The notes under the pieces: generated by a model
Told to the model about the DNA's origin: nothing
The model's input: only the letters and a program-made list of their open reading frames with translations
Databases searched by the model: none
Shown here: positions 1-9,227 of the stretch, one piece after another
Position numbering within the stretch: position 1 is the stretch's first letter
How the letters are laid out: each line of letters opens with the position of its first letter
Origin: Streptomyces sp. NBC_01381
GTDB taxonomy: Bacteria; Actinomycetota; Actinomycetes; Streptomycetales; Streptomycetaceae
DNA: 64,000 nucleotides
Assembly (NCBI RefSeq): GCF_026340305.1
Contig: NZ_JAPEPI010000002.1
Coordinates: 930,001-994,000 of the forward strand
Reading direction: 5' to 3'
Position numbers and translations under genes: made by a program

Positions 1-398
1 CTGGAGGCCTGGAACCAGGGGTGCTGGTCGCTGGTGTGGTTCATGACGAAGTCGATGATCACGCGCATGCCGCGCTGGTGCGCGCAGTCCACGAACTCCA
101 CGAAGTCGGCCAGGTCGCCGAACTCGGGGAGCACGGCGGTGTAGTCGGAGACGTCGTAACCGCCGTCGCGCAGCGGGGACTTGAAGAACGGCGGGAGCCA
201 CAGGCAGTCCACGCCGAGCCACTGCAGATAGTCCAGTTTGGCGGTGATGCCCTTGAGGTCGCCGATGCCGTCGCCGTTGCTGTCCTGGAAGGAACGGACC
301 AGGACCTCGTAGAACACGGCGCGTTTGAACCACTCGGGGTCGCGGTCCTTCGCGGGTGTGTCCTCGAAGGTGTCCTGGACGGGCTCATTGATGATCAT
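1..398 (-). CDS. treS: Trehalose synthase TreS, N-terminal part (runs off left edge)
   Basis: The first ~132 residues of a GH13 enzyme are visible. They carry the family's N-terminal strand ([18 protein letters not shown]), the DGIGDLKGI motif, the DCLWLPPFF stretch and the conserved [17 protein letters not shown] block (region I of the GH13 barrel). TreS isomerises trehalose and maltose in the cytosol and feeds maltose to a maltokinase, whose maltose-1-phosphate is used by GlgE. The ATG overlaps the glgE stop codon in an ATGA, so translation is probably coupled. A GGAGGG lies about 11 nt upstream. The C-terminus and the expected downstream maltokinase/branching enzyme are outside the window. 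Identification is secure; a related GH13 such as oligo-1,6-glucosidase is much less likely given the glgE partner. Confidence 0.93.
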   Translation of the reverse strand, partial: MIINEPVQDTFEDTPAKDRDPEWFKRAVFYEVLVRSFQDSNGDGIGDLKGITAKLDYLQWLGVDCLWLPPFFKSPLRDGGYDVSDYTAVLPEFGDLADFVEFVDCAHQRGMRVIIDFVMNHTSDQHPWFQAS

Positions 399-2563
399 GG
401 TGTGGGTGACCCTCCGATCAACGGTGAGGACGGTCGCAGGACCCTGCTGTGCTCTCCCGGGGGACAACCCCCGGACCCCCGGCCGACAAGCAACACGTGC
501 GCGCCGCCCGGGCCAAGACGCACATAGTTGGTCCTGCCCCAGTGGTAGGTCTCGCCGGTGAGCTCGTCGCGCACCGGCACGGTCTCGTGCCAGTCGAGGC
601 CGAGTTCCGGCATGTCCAACGAGACCGTCGCCTCCTGGGTGTGGTGGGGGTCGAGGTTGGCGACCACCAGAACCGTGTTCGATCCGTCCGGGTCGTCAGG
701 GTCCCTGACCGTCTTCGAGTACGCGATCACCGCCTCCTGATCGGCGGAGTGGAAGTGCAGGTCACGCAGTTGGCGCAGGGCGGGGTTGGCGCGCCGTACG
801 CGGTTCAGCGTGCTGATGAGGGGTGCGATGGTGGAGCCGGAACGTGCCACCGACTGCCAGTCCCGCGGCCGCAGTTGGTACTTCTCCGAGTTCAGATACT
901 CCTCGCTGTCGGCCCGTAATGGGGCGTTCTCGCACAGTTCGTATCCGCTGTAGACGCCCCACGTCGGCGAGAGGGTTGCGGCGAGCACGGCGCGCACCTC
1001 GAAGGCGGGGCGGCCGCCGTCCTGGAGGTAGGCGTGCAGGATGTCGGGGGTGTTGACGAAGAAGTTCGGCCGCAGGTAATGCGCGGTCTCGCCCGACAAC
1101 TCCCTTAGGTAGTCGGTCAGTTCACCCTTCTCGTTGCGCCAGGTGAAGTACGTGTACGACTGCTGGAAGCCGATCGCCGCGAGGGTGCGCAGCATCGCGG
1201 GGCGCGTGAACGCCTCCGCCAGGAAGATGACGTCCGGGTCGGTTCGCCTGATGTCGATGAGCACCTCGTCCCAGAAGAGGACGGGCTTGGTGTGCGGATT
1301 GTCGACGCGGAAGATACGCACGCCGTGGTCCATCCAGAACCGCAGCAGACGTACGGTCTCGGCGACCAGCCCCGGCATGTCGCGGTCGAAGGCGAGGGGA
1401 TAGATGTCCTGGTACTTCTTCGGCGGGTTCTCGGCGTACGCGATGGTGCCGTCGGCGCGGTGCGCGAACCACTCCGGGTGCTTCTCCACCCAGGGGTGGT
1501 CGGGGGAACACTGCAGCGCGAAATCCAGGGCGACTTCGAGCCCCAGGCCGGCGGCCCGGCGTACGAAGGCGTCGAAGTCGTCGAGCGTGCCGAGGTCGGG
1601 GTGGACCGCGTCGTGGCCGCCCTCCGGGGAGCCGATGGCCCAGGGCACGCCGACGTCGTGCGGGCCGGGGGAGAGGGAGTTGTTGGGCCCTTTGCGGAAG
1701 GTGGTCCCGATGGGATGGATCGGCGGCAGATAGACGACGTCGAAGCCCATATCGGCGATCGCGGGCAGCCGCTCGGCCGCTGTGCGGAAGGTCCCCGAGA
1801 CCGGGGGCTCGCCCTCGCGCACGACGGCACCTTCCGACCGAGGGAAGAACTCGTACCAAGAACCGAAGAGTGCCCGCTCCCGCTCCACGAGCAGTGGCAG
1901 CGGCTCCGACTCCGTGACGAGCTCACGGAGCGGATACCGGGCGAGGACCGCGTCGACCTCCGGGGTCAGTGCGGCGGCGAGCCGGGCCGCGACGGGGCGT
2001 TCGGTGTCGCGCAGGGCCTCGGCGGCGGTGCACAGGGTGGCGCGGCGGCCCTTGCTGATTGGGGCTCCGGCGGCGGCGCGTTCGTGGAGGCGTGCGCCTT
2101 CCTCCAGGACGAGTTCGGTGTCGATGCCCGCCGGTATCTTGATCTGCGCGTGGTGCCGCCACTGCGTGACGGGGTCGCCCCACGCCTCGACGCGAAACGT
2201 CCAGTTCCCGGGCGCGTCCGGTGTGACGTCCGCGCCCCACCGGTCGGTGCCGGGGGCCAGCTCGCGCATCGGCGTCCAGGGGCCCGCGCGCCCCTCGGGG
2301 TCGCGCAGCACGGCATTGGCGGCGACCGCCTCGTGCCCTTCGCGGAATACGGTGGCGGTGACCTGGAAGGTCTCACCGACCACGGCCTTGGCGGGCCTGC
2401 GCCCGCCGTGCACCTGCGGCGCGATGTCGAGCACCGGTATGCGGCCGGGCGGCGCGTCCTCCTGTGGGACCGGGTCCTGCTGTGCCGCCGGGTCCTCCCG
2501 GCTCTTGGGCACCTTCTTGGGGGCCTTGGCCGAAGCCTTCGCAGGCGGGCGGGTTGAGGGCAT
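395..2563 (-). CDS. glgE: GlgE, alpha-1,4-glucan:maltose-1-phosphate maltosyltransferase
   Basis: A 722-residue GH13_3 enzyme that elongates alpha-1,4-glucan with maltose-1-phosphate. The order is a Lys/Pro-rich N-terminal tail (about 1-50), a beta-sandwich domain, the barrel, and a C-terminal beta domain. The nucleophile is Asp421 in [10 protein letters not shown] and the acid/base is Glu450 in FLAEAFTRP; their spacing of 29 matches the Asp394/Glu423 pair I recall for S. coelicolor GlgE. The ATG at 2563 is preceded by AGGAG about 5 nt away; upstream in-frame sequence is not protein-like. The last ~28 residues (Gly/Pro/Ser-rich, after HVLLVG) look like a poorly conserved tail reading into the treS leader. 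The stop overlaps the treS start (ATGA). It forms a classic GlgE-pathway operon with treS. Confidence 0.95.
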   Translation of the reverse strand: MPSTRPPAKASAKAPKKVPKSREDPAAQQDPVPQEDAPPGRIPVLDIAPQVHGGRRPAKAVVGETFQVTATVFREGHEAVAANAVLRDPEGRAGPWTPMRELAPGTDRWGADVTPDAPGNWTFRVEAWGDPVTQWRHHAQIKIPAGIDTELVLEEGARLHERAAAGAPISKGRRATLCTAAEALRDTERPVAARLAAALTPEVDAVLARYPLRELVTESEPLPLLVERERALFGSWYEFFPRSEGAVVREGEPPVSGTFRTAAERLPAIADMGFDVVYLPPIHPIGTTFRKGPNNSLSPGPHDVGVPWAIGSPEGGHDAVHPDLGTLDDFDAFVRRAAGLGLEVALDFALQCSPDHPWVEKHPEWFAHRADGTIAYAENPPKKYQDIYPLAFDRDMPGLVAETVRLLRFWMDHGVRIFRVDNPHTKPVLFWDEVLIDIRRTDPDVIFLAEAFTRPAMLRTLAAIGFQQSYTYFTWRNEKGELTDYLRELSGETAHYLRPNFFVNTPDILHAYLQDGGRPAFEVRAVLAATLSPTWGVYSGYELCENAPLRADSEEYLNSEKYQLRPRDWQSVARSGSTIAPLISTLNRVRRANPALRQLRDLHFHSADQEAVIAYSKTVRDPDDPDGSNTVLVVANLDPHHTQEATVSLDMPELGLDWHETVPVRDELTGETYHWGRTNYVRLGPGGAHVLLVGRGSGGCPPGEHSRVLRPSSPLIGGSPTP

Positions 2564-2756
2564 GACCACTCCTGTCCGCGTTACGTGAGTGGGGCGGATA
2601 CGGGGGTGTGGAGGGTTCTGCTGTGTGCGTACCGGGGGAGCCTTCCCACGGATTTCGGGTGGGCAATCCGGCGCTTTGTTAACTACTAGTGCGTAAGGCC
2701 TCATACAAGACCGGCGGCACAGGGAGTCTGTACGGGCACATGCCGGGCGCACATAA

Positions 2757-2788
2757 GACCGGCCCCGCCGATCGAGGCGGGGCCGGTC
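2757..2788 (-). terminator. Hairpin terminator of the S8 peptidase gene
   Basis: A perfect 13-bp stem (GACCGGCCCCGCC with GGCGGGGCCGGTC) and a 6-nt loop lies 17 bp beyond the stop codon of the minus-strand peptidase gene. There is no strong U-tract, as is usual for Streptomyces terminators. Confidence 0.75.
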
Positions 2789-2805
2789 CGGGGCTGTGCC
2801 GGGTC

Positions 2806-4020
2806 CTACGGGTTGTTGACCTGCAGGAGCTTGTTCGGGGAGCCGAGGCCGCCGCCGGTCACCTTGCCCGGGACCGCGCGGTCGGTGAGCGCCTTGCTCA
2901 CCTCGGCCGGTGCGGCCGCCGCGTGGTCGGCGAGGTACAGCGCCGCCGCGCCCGCCACGTGCGGCGCGGCCATCGACGTACCGGAGATGGTGTTCGTGGC
3001 GCTGTCGCCCGTGTTCCACGCCGACGTGATGCCCACGCCCGGTGCGAACAGGTCAAGGCCGGCACCCCAGTTGGAGAAGCTTGCCCTGGCGTCCTTGACG
3101 TCGGTCGCGCCGACGGTGACCGCTTCCTTCACTCGGGCCGGCGAGGACAGGAACGCGGGAAGCCCGTCGTTCCCCGCCGCGACCGTGTAAGTGACCCCGG
3201 ACGCGATCGAGTTGCGCACGGCGGCGTCCAACTGGACGTTGGCCGAGCCACCGAGGCTCAGGTTGGCGACGGCAGGCTTCTTGGCGTGCTTGGTCACCCA
3301 GTCGATGCCGGCGATGACCTGTGCGGTCGTCCCCGAGCCCGCGTTGTCGAGGACGCGCACGCCCACGACGTTCGCCTTCTTGGCCACGCCGTACTTCCCG
3401 CCCGCGACGGTCGCGGCGACATGCGTGCCGTGGCCGTTGCCGTCCTGCGCGGTGGCGTCGTTGTCGATGAAGTCCCAGCCGCTGCTCGCACGCCCGCCGA
3501 AGTCCGTGTGCGTGCTGCGGATTCCGGTGTCGATGACGTACGCCGTCACGCCCTGACCCGCGGATTCGGGCCAGGTGTAGGACTTGTCGAGCGGAAGGCC
3601 GTTCTGGTCGATCCGGTCCAGGCCCCAGGACGGCGGATTCTTCTGGGTGTGGTCCAGGGTCACCGTGCTGTCCTGGACGACGGAGGCGACGTCCGCGTCT
3701 CCCGCGAGCCGTTTGGCCTCCTTCGAACCCGCCTTCACCGCATAGCCGTTGAGCGCCGTGCTGTAGGTGTGGCTTATTTTCGCGCCGTATTTCTCTGCTA
3801 TGCCCTTGCCCGCCTCAGACGGGGCCTTTGTCCCTCCCTTGAGTGTGACGATGTAACTGCCGCTGATGGAACCGGGCTCCCCGGCGCCGAGTATCTGCCC
3901 CAGCGGGGCCTCGGCCGGAGCTGCGTGTGCGGGCAGCGTGATGGCCGAAAGCACCGCCGCCGTGGTGGCGGCGGTGACGGCTCCCGCCCACCGCAGACGC
4001 TTCGTTCGCGACAAAGTCAT
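2806..4020 (-). CDS. Secreted subtilisin-like serine protease (S8 family)
   Basis: A 404-residue exported protease. A Sec signal peptide (KRLRW then a hydrophobic run ending ...LPAHA|AP, about 1-31) is followed by an I9 propeptide/inhibitor domain (YIVTLKGG to SVVQD, about 45-120) and a peptidase S8 domain. The catalytic triad is visible: Asp in AYVIDTGI, His in GHGTHVAATVAGG, Ser in GTSMAAPHVAG. It resembles proteinase K/aqualysin-type enzymes without a C-terminal accessory domain. The ATG at 4020 follows GGGAGGGAAG at a suitable distance; the 43 upstream in-frame codons are not protease-like. It stands alone on its strand, separated from glgE by a hairpin terminator, and probably serves extracellular protein degradation. 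Confidence 0.93.
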   Translation of the reverse strand: MTLSRTKRLRWAGAVTAATTAAVLSAITLPAHAAPAEAPLGQILGAGEPGSISGSYIVTLKGGTKAPSEAGKGIAEKYGAKISHTYSTALNGYAVKAGSKEAKRLAGDADVASVVQDSTVTLDHTQKNPPSWGLDRIDQNGLPLDKSYTWPESAGQGVTAYVIDTGIRSTHTDFGGRASSGWDFIDNDATAQDGNGHGTHVAATVAGGKYGVAKKANVVGVRVLDNAGSGTTAQVIAGIDWVTKHAKKPAVANLSLGGSANVQLDAAVRNSIASGVTYTVAAGNDGLPAFLSSPARVKEAVTVGATDVKDARASFSNWGAGLDLFAPGVGITSAWNTGDSATNTISGTSMAAPHVAGAAALYLADHAAAAPAEVSKALTDRAVPGKVTGGGLGSPNKLLQVNNP

Positions 4021-4319
4021 ATGCTGGCTTCCCTCCCCAACTTGACGTGCCGCCCGAGGAGTTGGACCGGTGACTGCCGGGTCCCCCGTATCCACCGCGG
4101 GCGCCACTTGGCAGCCTCTCGTGAGCTGTGAGGCCCTACAAGACCACACGGCGTGGGGGAATCGGCCATACCTCCCGTGGGGGTGGTGTGAGGGTTGCGG
4201 CGATTTTCGGACGAGTGCGGGTACGGTCCACCCGAGCGGAACGCTGAGGTGCGTGTTGTCGCAGGTCGACGTCCGATGTCCGCCAGCGGTGTGCCTGCCG
4301 GGGAGGTCACCCTGGCGGC
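4021..4319. other. Divergent intergenic region, S8 protease / SnoaL-like gene
   Basis: About 300 bp holding the promoters of two divergent genes. Apart from the two ribosome binding sites (GGGAGGGAAG for the protease, GGGGAGG for the SnoaL-like gene) I see no gene, no clean operator palindrome and no RNA structure I can support. Confidence 0.5.
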
Positions 4320-4766
4320 ATGAACACCCAGCCGACAGCGTCCGAAACCGACCCGGTGGCCGTCCTCACCGCCATGTACGAGGCGGAGTCCCGCTACCTG
4401 GCCGCCGGTGGCCCCGGCGAGGCCTCCTTCGAGCCGCTCGCCCCGTACTTCGCGCACGACGTCGTCCTGCATCAGGCGGACGCCCTCCCGTACGGCGGCA
4501 CCTGGCGCGGCCACGAAGGGATGGTGCGGTTCTTCCTCGCCATGGCCGAGGCGTGGGAGTCCTTCGAGATCGGCGAGCAGGAGTTCTTCGCCACGGGTGA
4601 CACGGTCTTCGTCCGCAGCGAGGTCCACGCGCGGGCCCGCGCCACGGGACGCGAACTCGCCTTCCCCGTACTGCAGTCGATCGCGGTGCGGGACGGGCGG
4701 ATCGCCGAGGTGTGGCCGTTCTACTGGGACACGGCGGCGATCGCGGCGGCGATGGGACGGTTCTAG
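4320..4766 (+). CDS. SnoaL-like / NTF2-fold small protein
   Basis: A 148-residue protein with the cystatin-like alpha+beta fold signature of SnoaL/NTF2 proteins. An N-terminal helix (VLTAMYEAESRYLAA) is followed by APYFAHDVVLHQADALPYGGTWRGHEG, a second helix, and beta strands ending in VRDGRIAEVWPFYWD. Members are ketosteroid-isomerase-like enzymes, cyclases or ligand-binding proteins; the substrate cannot be told here. ATG at 4320 with GGGGAGG about 13 nt upstream. It is transcribed toward glgP with a 139-bp gap, so it may be independent. Confidence 0.8.
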   Translation: MNTQPTASETDPVAVLTAMYEAESRYLAAGGPGEASFEPLAPYFAHDVVLHQADALPYGGTWRGHEGMVRFFLAMAEAWESFEIGEQEFFATGDTVFVRSEVHARARATGRELAFPVLQSIAVRDGRIAEVWPFYWDTAAIAAAMGRF

Positions 4767-4905
4767 GTTTCCGTCGGACCGTGCACCCTGTGCGCCGTGG
4801 TCGCGGGGGCGGCGCCCCGCTAACGTCGATGCGACACGTCGATTCGCGACGTACGAACGCCCACGACACACGCCCCGTCAGACGCTCCGTCAGAGGTGCT
4901 CCGTG

Positions 4906-7536
4906 ATGAAGGCCATCCGTCGATTCACCGTACGTCCCGCCCTTCCCGACCCCCTGTCCCCGCTCGCCGAGCTCGCGCGCAACCTCCGCTGGTCCTGGCA
5001 CACACCCACCCGTGAGCTCTTCGAGGCCGTCGACCCCGAGCTGTGGGCCGCGTCCGGCGGCGACCCCGTGCGGCTGCTCGGCGGCGTGCCGCCCGCGCGG
5101 CTCGCCCGGCTCGCCCATGACGAGCCGTTCCTGCGGCGCCTCGCGGAGGCCTCCGACGGGCTGCGGGAGTACCTCACCGGGGACCGCTGGTACCAGCAGC
5201 AGGCCGCCGAGTGCGGTGGTGAACTCCCGCGCGGCGTCGGCTACTTCTCGCCCGAGTTCGGCATCACGGCCGCCCTGCCGCAGTACTCGGGCGGCCTCGG
5301 CATCCTCGCCGGCGACCACCTCAAGGCGGCCAGCGACCTGGGGGTCCCGCTCATCGGGGTCGGGCTGCTCTACCGGCACGGCTACTTCCACCAGTCCCTG
5401 TCCCGCGACGGCTGGCAGCAGGAGACCTACCCCGTGCTCGACCCGAACGAGCTGCCGCTGACCCTCCTGCGCGAGGCGGACGGCCGCCCCTGCCAGGTCG
5501 CGATCGCCCTTCCCGGCGGCCGCTCGCTGCGCGCCCACGTCTGGCAGGCGTGCGTCGGGCGCGTACCGCTCCTGATGCTCGACTCGGACGTCGAGGAGAA
5601 CGACCCCGGCGCCCGCGAGGTGACCGACCGGCTCTACGGCGGCGGCAGCGAACACCGGCTGCTCCAGGAGATGCTGCTCGGCATCGGCGGAGTGCGCGCC
5701 ATACGGACGTACTGCCGTCTCACCGGGCACGCGGAGCCCGAGGTCTTCCACACCAACGAAGGGCACGCGGGCTTCCTCGGCCTGGAGCGGATCCATGAAC
5801 TGGCCGAGCAGGGCGTGGAGTTCGACACCTCGCTCGAAGCGGTCAGGGCGGGCACGGTCTTCACCACCCACACGCCGGTCCCCGCCGGGATCGACCGCTT
5901 CGACCGCGAACTGGTCGCCCGGCACTTCGGCCCGGACGCCGAGCTGCCCCGCATCGACGTCGAGCGGATACTGCGGCTCGGCATGGAAACGTATCCGGGC
6001 GGCGAGCCCAACCTCTTCAACATGGCCGTGATGGGCCTGCGCCTCGGACGGTGCGCCAACGGCGTCTCCACCCTGCACGGCAAGGTGAGCCGCGAGATGT
6101 TCGCGGGCCTGTGGCCGGGATTCGACGCCGACGAGGTCCCGATCTCCTCCGTCACCAACGGCGTGCACGCCCCGACCTGGGTCGCCCCCGAGGTCTTCCG
6201 GCTCGGCGCACGCCAGATCGGCGCCCAGCGGACGGAGGACGCCCTGTCGGTGGGCGGCTCGGAGCGCTGGGACGCCGTCGCCGAGATCCAGGACTCCGAC
6301 ATCTGGGCGCTCCGGCGTGAGCTGCGCGGGCAGTTGGTGACGGAGGTCAGGCGGCGGCTGTACGCCTCGTGGCGCGGCCGTGGCGCGGCCAGCGCCGAAC
6401 TGGGCTGGATCGACGACGTACTGGACCCCGACGTCCTGACGATCGGCTTCGCGCGCCGCGTCCCTTCGTACAAACGCCTGACCCTGATGCTGCGGGACCG
6501 CGACCGACTGATGGATCTGCTCACCCACGAGGAGCGGCCGATCCAGATCGTCGTGGCCGGAAAGGCGCATCCGGCGGACGACGGCGGCAAACGCCTCATC
6601 CAGGAGCTGGTGCGCTTCACGGACGACCCGCGGGTGCGCCACCGCGTCGTCTTCCTGCCGGACTACGGCATGGCGATGGCCCAGAAGCTGTATCCCGGCT
6701 GCGACGTCTGGCTGAACAATCCGCTCCGCCCGCTGGAGGCGTGCGGCACGAGCGGCATGAAGGCTGCCCTGAACGGCTGCCTCAACCTCTCGGTCCTGGA
6801 CGGCTGGTGGGACGAATGGTTCGAGCCGGACTTCGGCTGGGCGATTCCCACGGCGGACGGTTCGGCGACGGACGACGACCGGCGGGACGATCTGGAGGCG
6901 GCGGCGCTGTACGACCTGCTGGAGCGCCGGATCGCGCCCCGCTTCTACGAGCAGGGTCCCGGCGGTCTCCCCGACCGCTGGATCGAGATGGTCCGCCGGA
7001 CGCTGACGCGGCTCGGCCCGAAGGTCCTCGCCGGGCGGATGGTCCGTGACTACGTGGAGGGTCTCTACGTCCCCGCCGCGCGGGCGCATCGGGCGCTGGA
7101 CGTGGCCGCGGCGGGGGAGTTGGCCTCCTGGAAGGCCCGGGTGCGGGGGGCGTGGCCGCGGGTCGCCGTCGACCATGTCGAGGCGTCCGCCTTCGGGGCG
7201 ACGGCCGAGCTGGGCTCGACGCTCGCGCTGCGGGTCCGGGTGCGGCTCGGGGAGCTGACGCCGGACGACGTGGAGGTGCAGGCGATCGCGGGGCGGGTCG
7301 ATCCGCAGGACCACATCGCGGATCCGGCTTCGGTGCCGCTGAAGCCGGTGGGCGCCCCCACCCCGGAGGGCAGCCGCCTCTACGAGGGCCCCCTGACCCT
7401 CGACCACGCGGGCCCCTTCGGCTATACGGTCCGCGTCCTGCCGTCCCATCGGCTCCTGGCCAGCGGGGCGGAGCTGGGTCTGGTGGCGGTGCCTGCGGAG
7501 GGCATGGGGGAGGGAGCTGGGGTGCTGATGCGGTGA
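4906..7536 (+). CDS. glgP: Alpha-glucan (glycogen/maltodextrin) phosphorylase GlgP
   Basis: An 876-residue GT35 phosphorylase of the actinobacterial type, with an N-terminal DUF3417 segment (LAELARNLRWSWH). It releases glucose-1-phosphate from alpha-1,4-glucan ends using pyridoxal phosphate. The PLP lysine is Lys619 in EACGTSGMKAALNG. Other landmarks are VGYFSPEFGI, YSGGLGILAGDHLK, HTNEGHAGF and SSVTNGVHAPTW. A C-terminal beta domain (from about 780) is typical of this subtype. ATG at 4906 is chosen; the GTG immediately before it is an equal alternative. It is divergent from glgE-treS across two unrelated genes, the layout expected for the Streptomyces GlgE locus. Confidence 0.95.
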   Translation: MKAIRRFTVRPALPDPLSPLAELARNLRWSWHTPTRELFEAVDPELWAASGGDPVRLLGGVPPARLARLAHDEPFLRRLAEASDGLREYLTGDRWYQQQAAECGGELPRGVGYFSPEFGITAALPQYSGGLGILAGDHLKAASDLGVPLIGVGLLYRHGYFHQSLSRDGWQQETYPVLDPNELPLTLLREADGRPCQVAIALPGGRSLRAHVWQACVGRVPLLMLDSDVEENDPGAREVTDRLYGGGSEHRLLQEMLLGIGGVRAIRTYCRLTGHAEPEVFHTNEGHAGFLGLERIHELAEQGVEFDTSLEAVRAGTVFTTHTPVPAGIDRFDRELVARHFGPDAELPRIDVERILRLGMETYPGGEPNLFNMAVMGLRLGRCANGVSTLHGKVSREMFAGLWPGFDADEVPISSVTNGVHAPTWVAPEVFRLGARQIGAQRTEDALSVGGSERWDAVAEIQDSDIWALRRELRGQLVTEVRRRLYASWRGRGAASAELGWIDDVLDPDVLTIGFARRVPSYKRLTLMLRDRDRLMDLLTHEERPIQIVVAGKAHPADDGGKRLIQELVRFTDDPRVRHRVVFLPDYGMAMAQKLYPGCDVWLNNPLRPLEACGTSGMKAALNGCLNLSVLDGWWDEWFEPDFGWAIPTADGSATDDDRRDDLEAAALYDLLERRIAPRFYEQGPGGLPDRWIEMVRRTLTRLGPKVLAGRMVRDYVEGLYVPAARAHRALDVAAAGELASWKARVRGAWPRVAVDHVEASAFGATAELGSTLALRVRVRLGELTPDDVEVQAIAGRVDPQDHIADPASVPLKPVGAPTPEGSRLYEGPLTLDHAGPFGYTVRVLPSHRLLASGAELGLVAVPAEGMGEGAGVLMR

Positions 7537-7544
7537 GGCGGTAC

Positions 7545-7562
7545 GGCCCGTGATCACGGGCC
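7545..7562 (+). terminator. Palindromic terminator after glgP
   Basis: An 18-bp perfect palindrome (GGCCCGTGATCACGGGCC) begins 9 bp after the glgP stop and can fold as a 7-bp GC stem with a 4-nt loop. It is the only terminator-like structure before the next gene. Confidence 0.6.
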
Positions 7563-7606
7563 ACGACCGTCACTCACTCCCGCTGCGTTGTCAGTCCGCT
7601 GAAGTA

Positions 7607-7638
7607 TCCTTCCGGCCGCCATGCATCGACCGGAAGGA
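7607..7638 (+). promoter_or_regulatory. Inverted repeat that would sequester the DUF4246 gene's Shine-Dalgarno
   Basis: TCCTTCCGG (7607-7615) and CCGGAAGGA (7630-7638) form a perfect 9-bp stem around a 14-nt loop. The right arm contains GGAAGGA, which is 9-10 nt upstream of the TTG codon at 7648. The hairpin would therefore mask the best ribosome binding site, and also encloses the upstream ATG at 7621. The structure is seen directly; a translational control role is inference. Confidence 0.5.
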
Positions 7639-7647
7639 CCCAGAGAA

Positions 7648-9156
7648 TTGACTGGCCTGTCTGCTTTCCCGCTGCCGTTTCAAGCGTCCCGTTCCCTATC
7701 GTTCGCGACACCCCGGACACTGCGGGAACTTCAGATGATGGAGTGCAGCGCCCATATCCGGGCGAAGCCGGGGTGGTTCGAGAAGATGAACGACGCCGAC
7801 ATCCTCGCCAGGTGGACGCAAGAAGCGGTCGCCCAGGGCCTCACCGAGGCGCAGGTTCGTTACGTGCTTGCCGAACTCGCGTATTACGCCGCATTGCGCG
7901 ACGGACAGACCGGTATAGAGGTGTCCGCCGTCGACGGGGTGTGGCAGTCGGACACCCTGGTCGACGACGAGCTCGGATCCCGGCTGCGCGAGGCGGTCCG
8001 GGTTCTGGAAGAGGTCCCCGAAGACGAAAAGGACTGGCACCCCGGATCCGAAGGACAGGTGCTGGATCTGGTGCATCCCTCACTGTTCTGCCTGGTGAAC
8101 GAGGCGAGCGGAGCGCCCGAGCGGGCTTGGCGGAACCCGACGAACCGCCATTCGCAGCATGAATTCTCCGAGAAATTCCAGTGGCTTCCCACGGACGTCG
8201 ACGTCAGTGACGACGGCGATGTCGCCTTCCGTTCGTACGTCAACAACGTCCACCCCGAGACGCATCGTGAACTGGCGTCCGCCCTCCCGGACTTGTTCGC
8301 ACGGCTGCGTCCGCTGTTCGAGAACGTACTCACTGATCTGCGCCATCCGCGGCCCCTGCGGATCGAGGCCGATCCTTACGGGTGGTACGACTCGGAGCCG
8401 GAGTACCCGGACAGGTCTTCCTTCAGTGATGACGAGGCCCACGACAAGGCCGTCAGTGCCTACGAAGAGGCCCAGGACGATTGGTGGGAGAACCGCAGCC
8501 CGGTCATCCCTGACGCCCCTGCCTTCACCCCGCCCGAGTTGCCCGACGACTTCGCCCGATTCGACCTGCGCGGCCGTAGTCTCCAGGTCATCGTCAAGCT
8601 CGCCACCATTCATCTCACTCCGGACAAGCCCGAGTACGCCGGCGGTTCCTGGCATGTCGAGGGGATGCTGAATGAGCGGATCGTCTCGACCGGCATTTAC
8701 TACTGGGACAGCGAGAACATCACCGAAAGCCGGCTGAGTTTCCGGGCGGCACTCGACGACCCGAACTACGAACAGAACGACGACAATGGTGTGCGTGAGG
8801 TCTACGGCCTGGAGAACGAAGACGCACTGAACCAGAAGCTGGGATCGGCATCGACCCCGGCGGGCCGCTGCCTGGCGTTCCCGAACATCCTGCAACACCG
8901 CGTCGGCTCGTTCCGCCTCACGGACGCCACCCGTCCCGGGCATCGCAAAATTCTCGCGTTCTTCCTGATCGACCCGTCGGAAAAGATCGTCTCGACGTCC
9001 GATGTGCCACCGCAGCAGCCATGGTCCGAGACCTCGACCATGACGCTCGAACAGGCCAAGAGCTACCGCGAACAGCTCATGCAGGAACGCAAGTTCTTCG
9101 TCGACGAACACAACGAGCAGCTCTACGAGCGGGAGTTCTCCCTGTGTGAGCACTGA
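7648..9156 (+). CDS. DUF4246 family protein (putative Fe(II)/2-oxoglutarate-type oxygenase)
   Basis: A 502-residue protein matching DUF4246, a family best known from fungi and sporadic in actinomycetes. Hallmarks are SLQVIVKLATIHLTP, YAGGSWHVEGMLNERI, YWDSENITESRLSFR, CLAFPNILQHRV and RPGHRKILAFFLIDP. His336, Glu338 and His417, followed by Arg433, have the order of an HxE...H iron site plus 2-oxoglutarate arginine; this is my inference, as no substrate is known. I chose TTG at 7648 because GGAAGGA precedes it by 9 nt; ATG at 7621 lacks a ribosome binding site. Codon use (AAT, GAA, TTC-rich stretches) looks slightly less GC-extreme than in neighbouring genes. The stop overlaps the point where a truncated Rhs reading frame begins. 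Confidence 0.85.
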   Translation: MTGLSAFPLPFQASRSLSFATPRTLRELQMMECSAHIRAKPGWFEKMNDADILARWTQEAVAQGLTEAQVRYVLAELAYYAALRDGQTGIEVSAVDGVWQSDTLVDDELGSRLREAVRVLEEVPEDEKDWHPGSEGQVLDLVHPSLFCLVNEASGAPERAWRNPTNRHSQHEFSEKFQWLPTDVDVSDDGDVAFRSYVNNVHPETHRELASALPDLFARLRPLFENVLTDLRHPRPLRIEADPYGWYDSEPEYPDRSSFSDDEAHDKAVSAYEEAQDDWWENRSPVIPDAPAFTPPELPDDFARFDLRGRSLQVIVKLATIHLTPDKPEYAGGSWHVEGMLNERIVSTGIYYWDSENITESRLSFRAALDDPNYEQNDDNGVREVYGLENEDALNQKLGSASTPAGRCLAFPNILQHRVGSFRLTDATRPGHRKILAFFLIDPSEKIVSTSDVPPQQPWSETSTMTLEQAKSYREQLMQERKFFVDEHNEQLYEREFSLCEH

Positions 9157-9227
9157 AAGAACACGCCTTCGGCCGCGCGAGCACGGTCACGGACCCGACG
9201 GGCGCGGCCCTGCGGCTTGAGTGGACG

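Noticed and set aside
1292-2557. 421-codon plus-strand frame opposite glgE
   Set aside because: Antisense shadow of the catalytic barrel with no recognisable domain.
4366-7557. 1063-codon open frame on the minus strand opposite glgP
   Set aside because: It is Arg/Pro/Gly/His-rich antisense of a clear phosphorylase gene; GC-rich third positions keep the opposite strand open.
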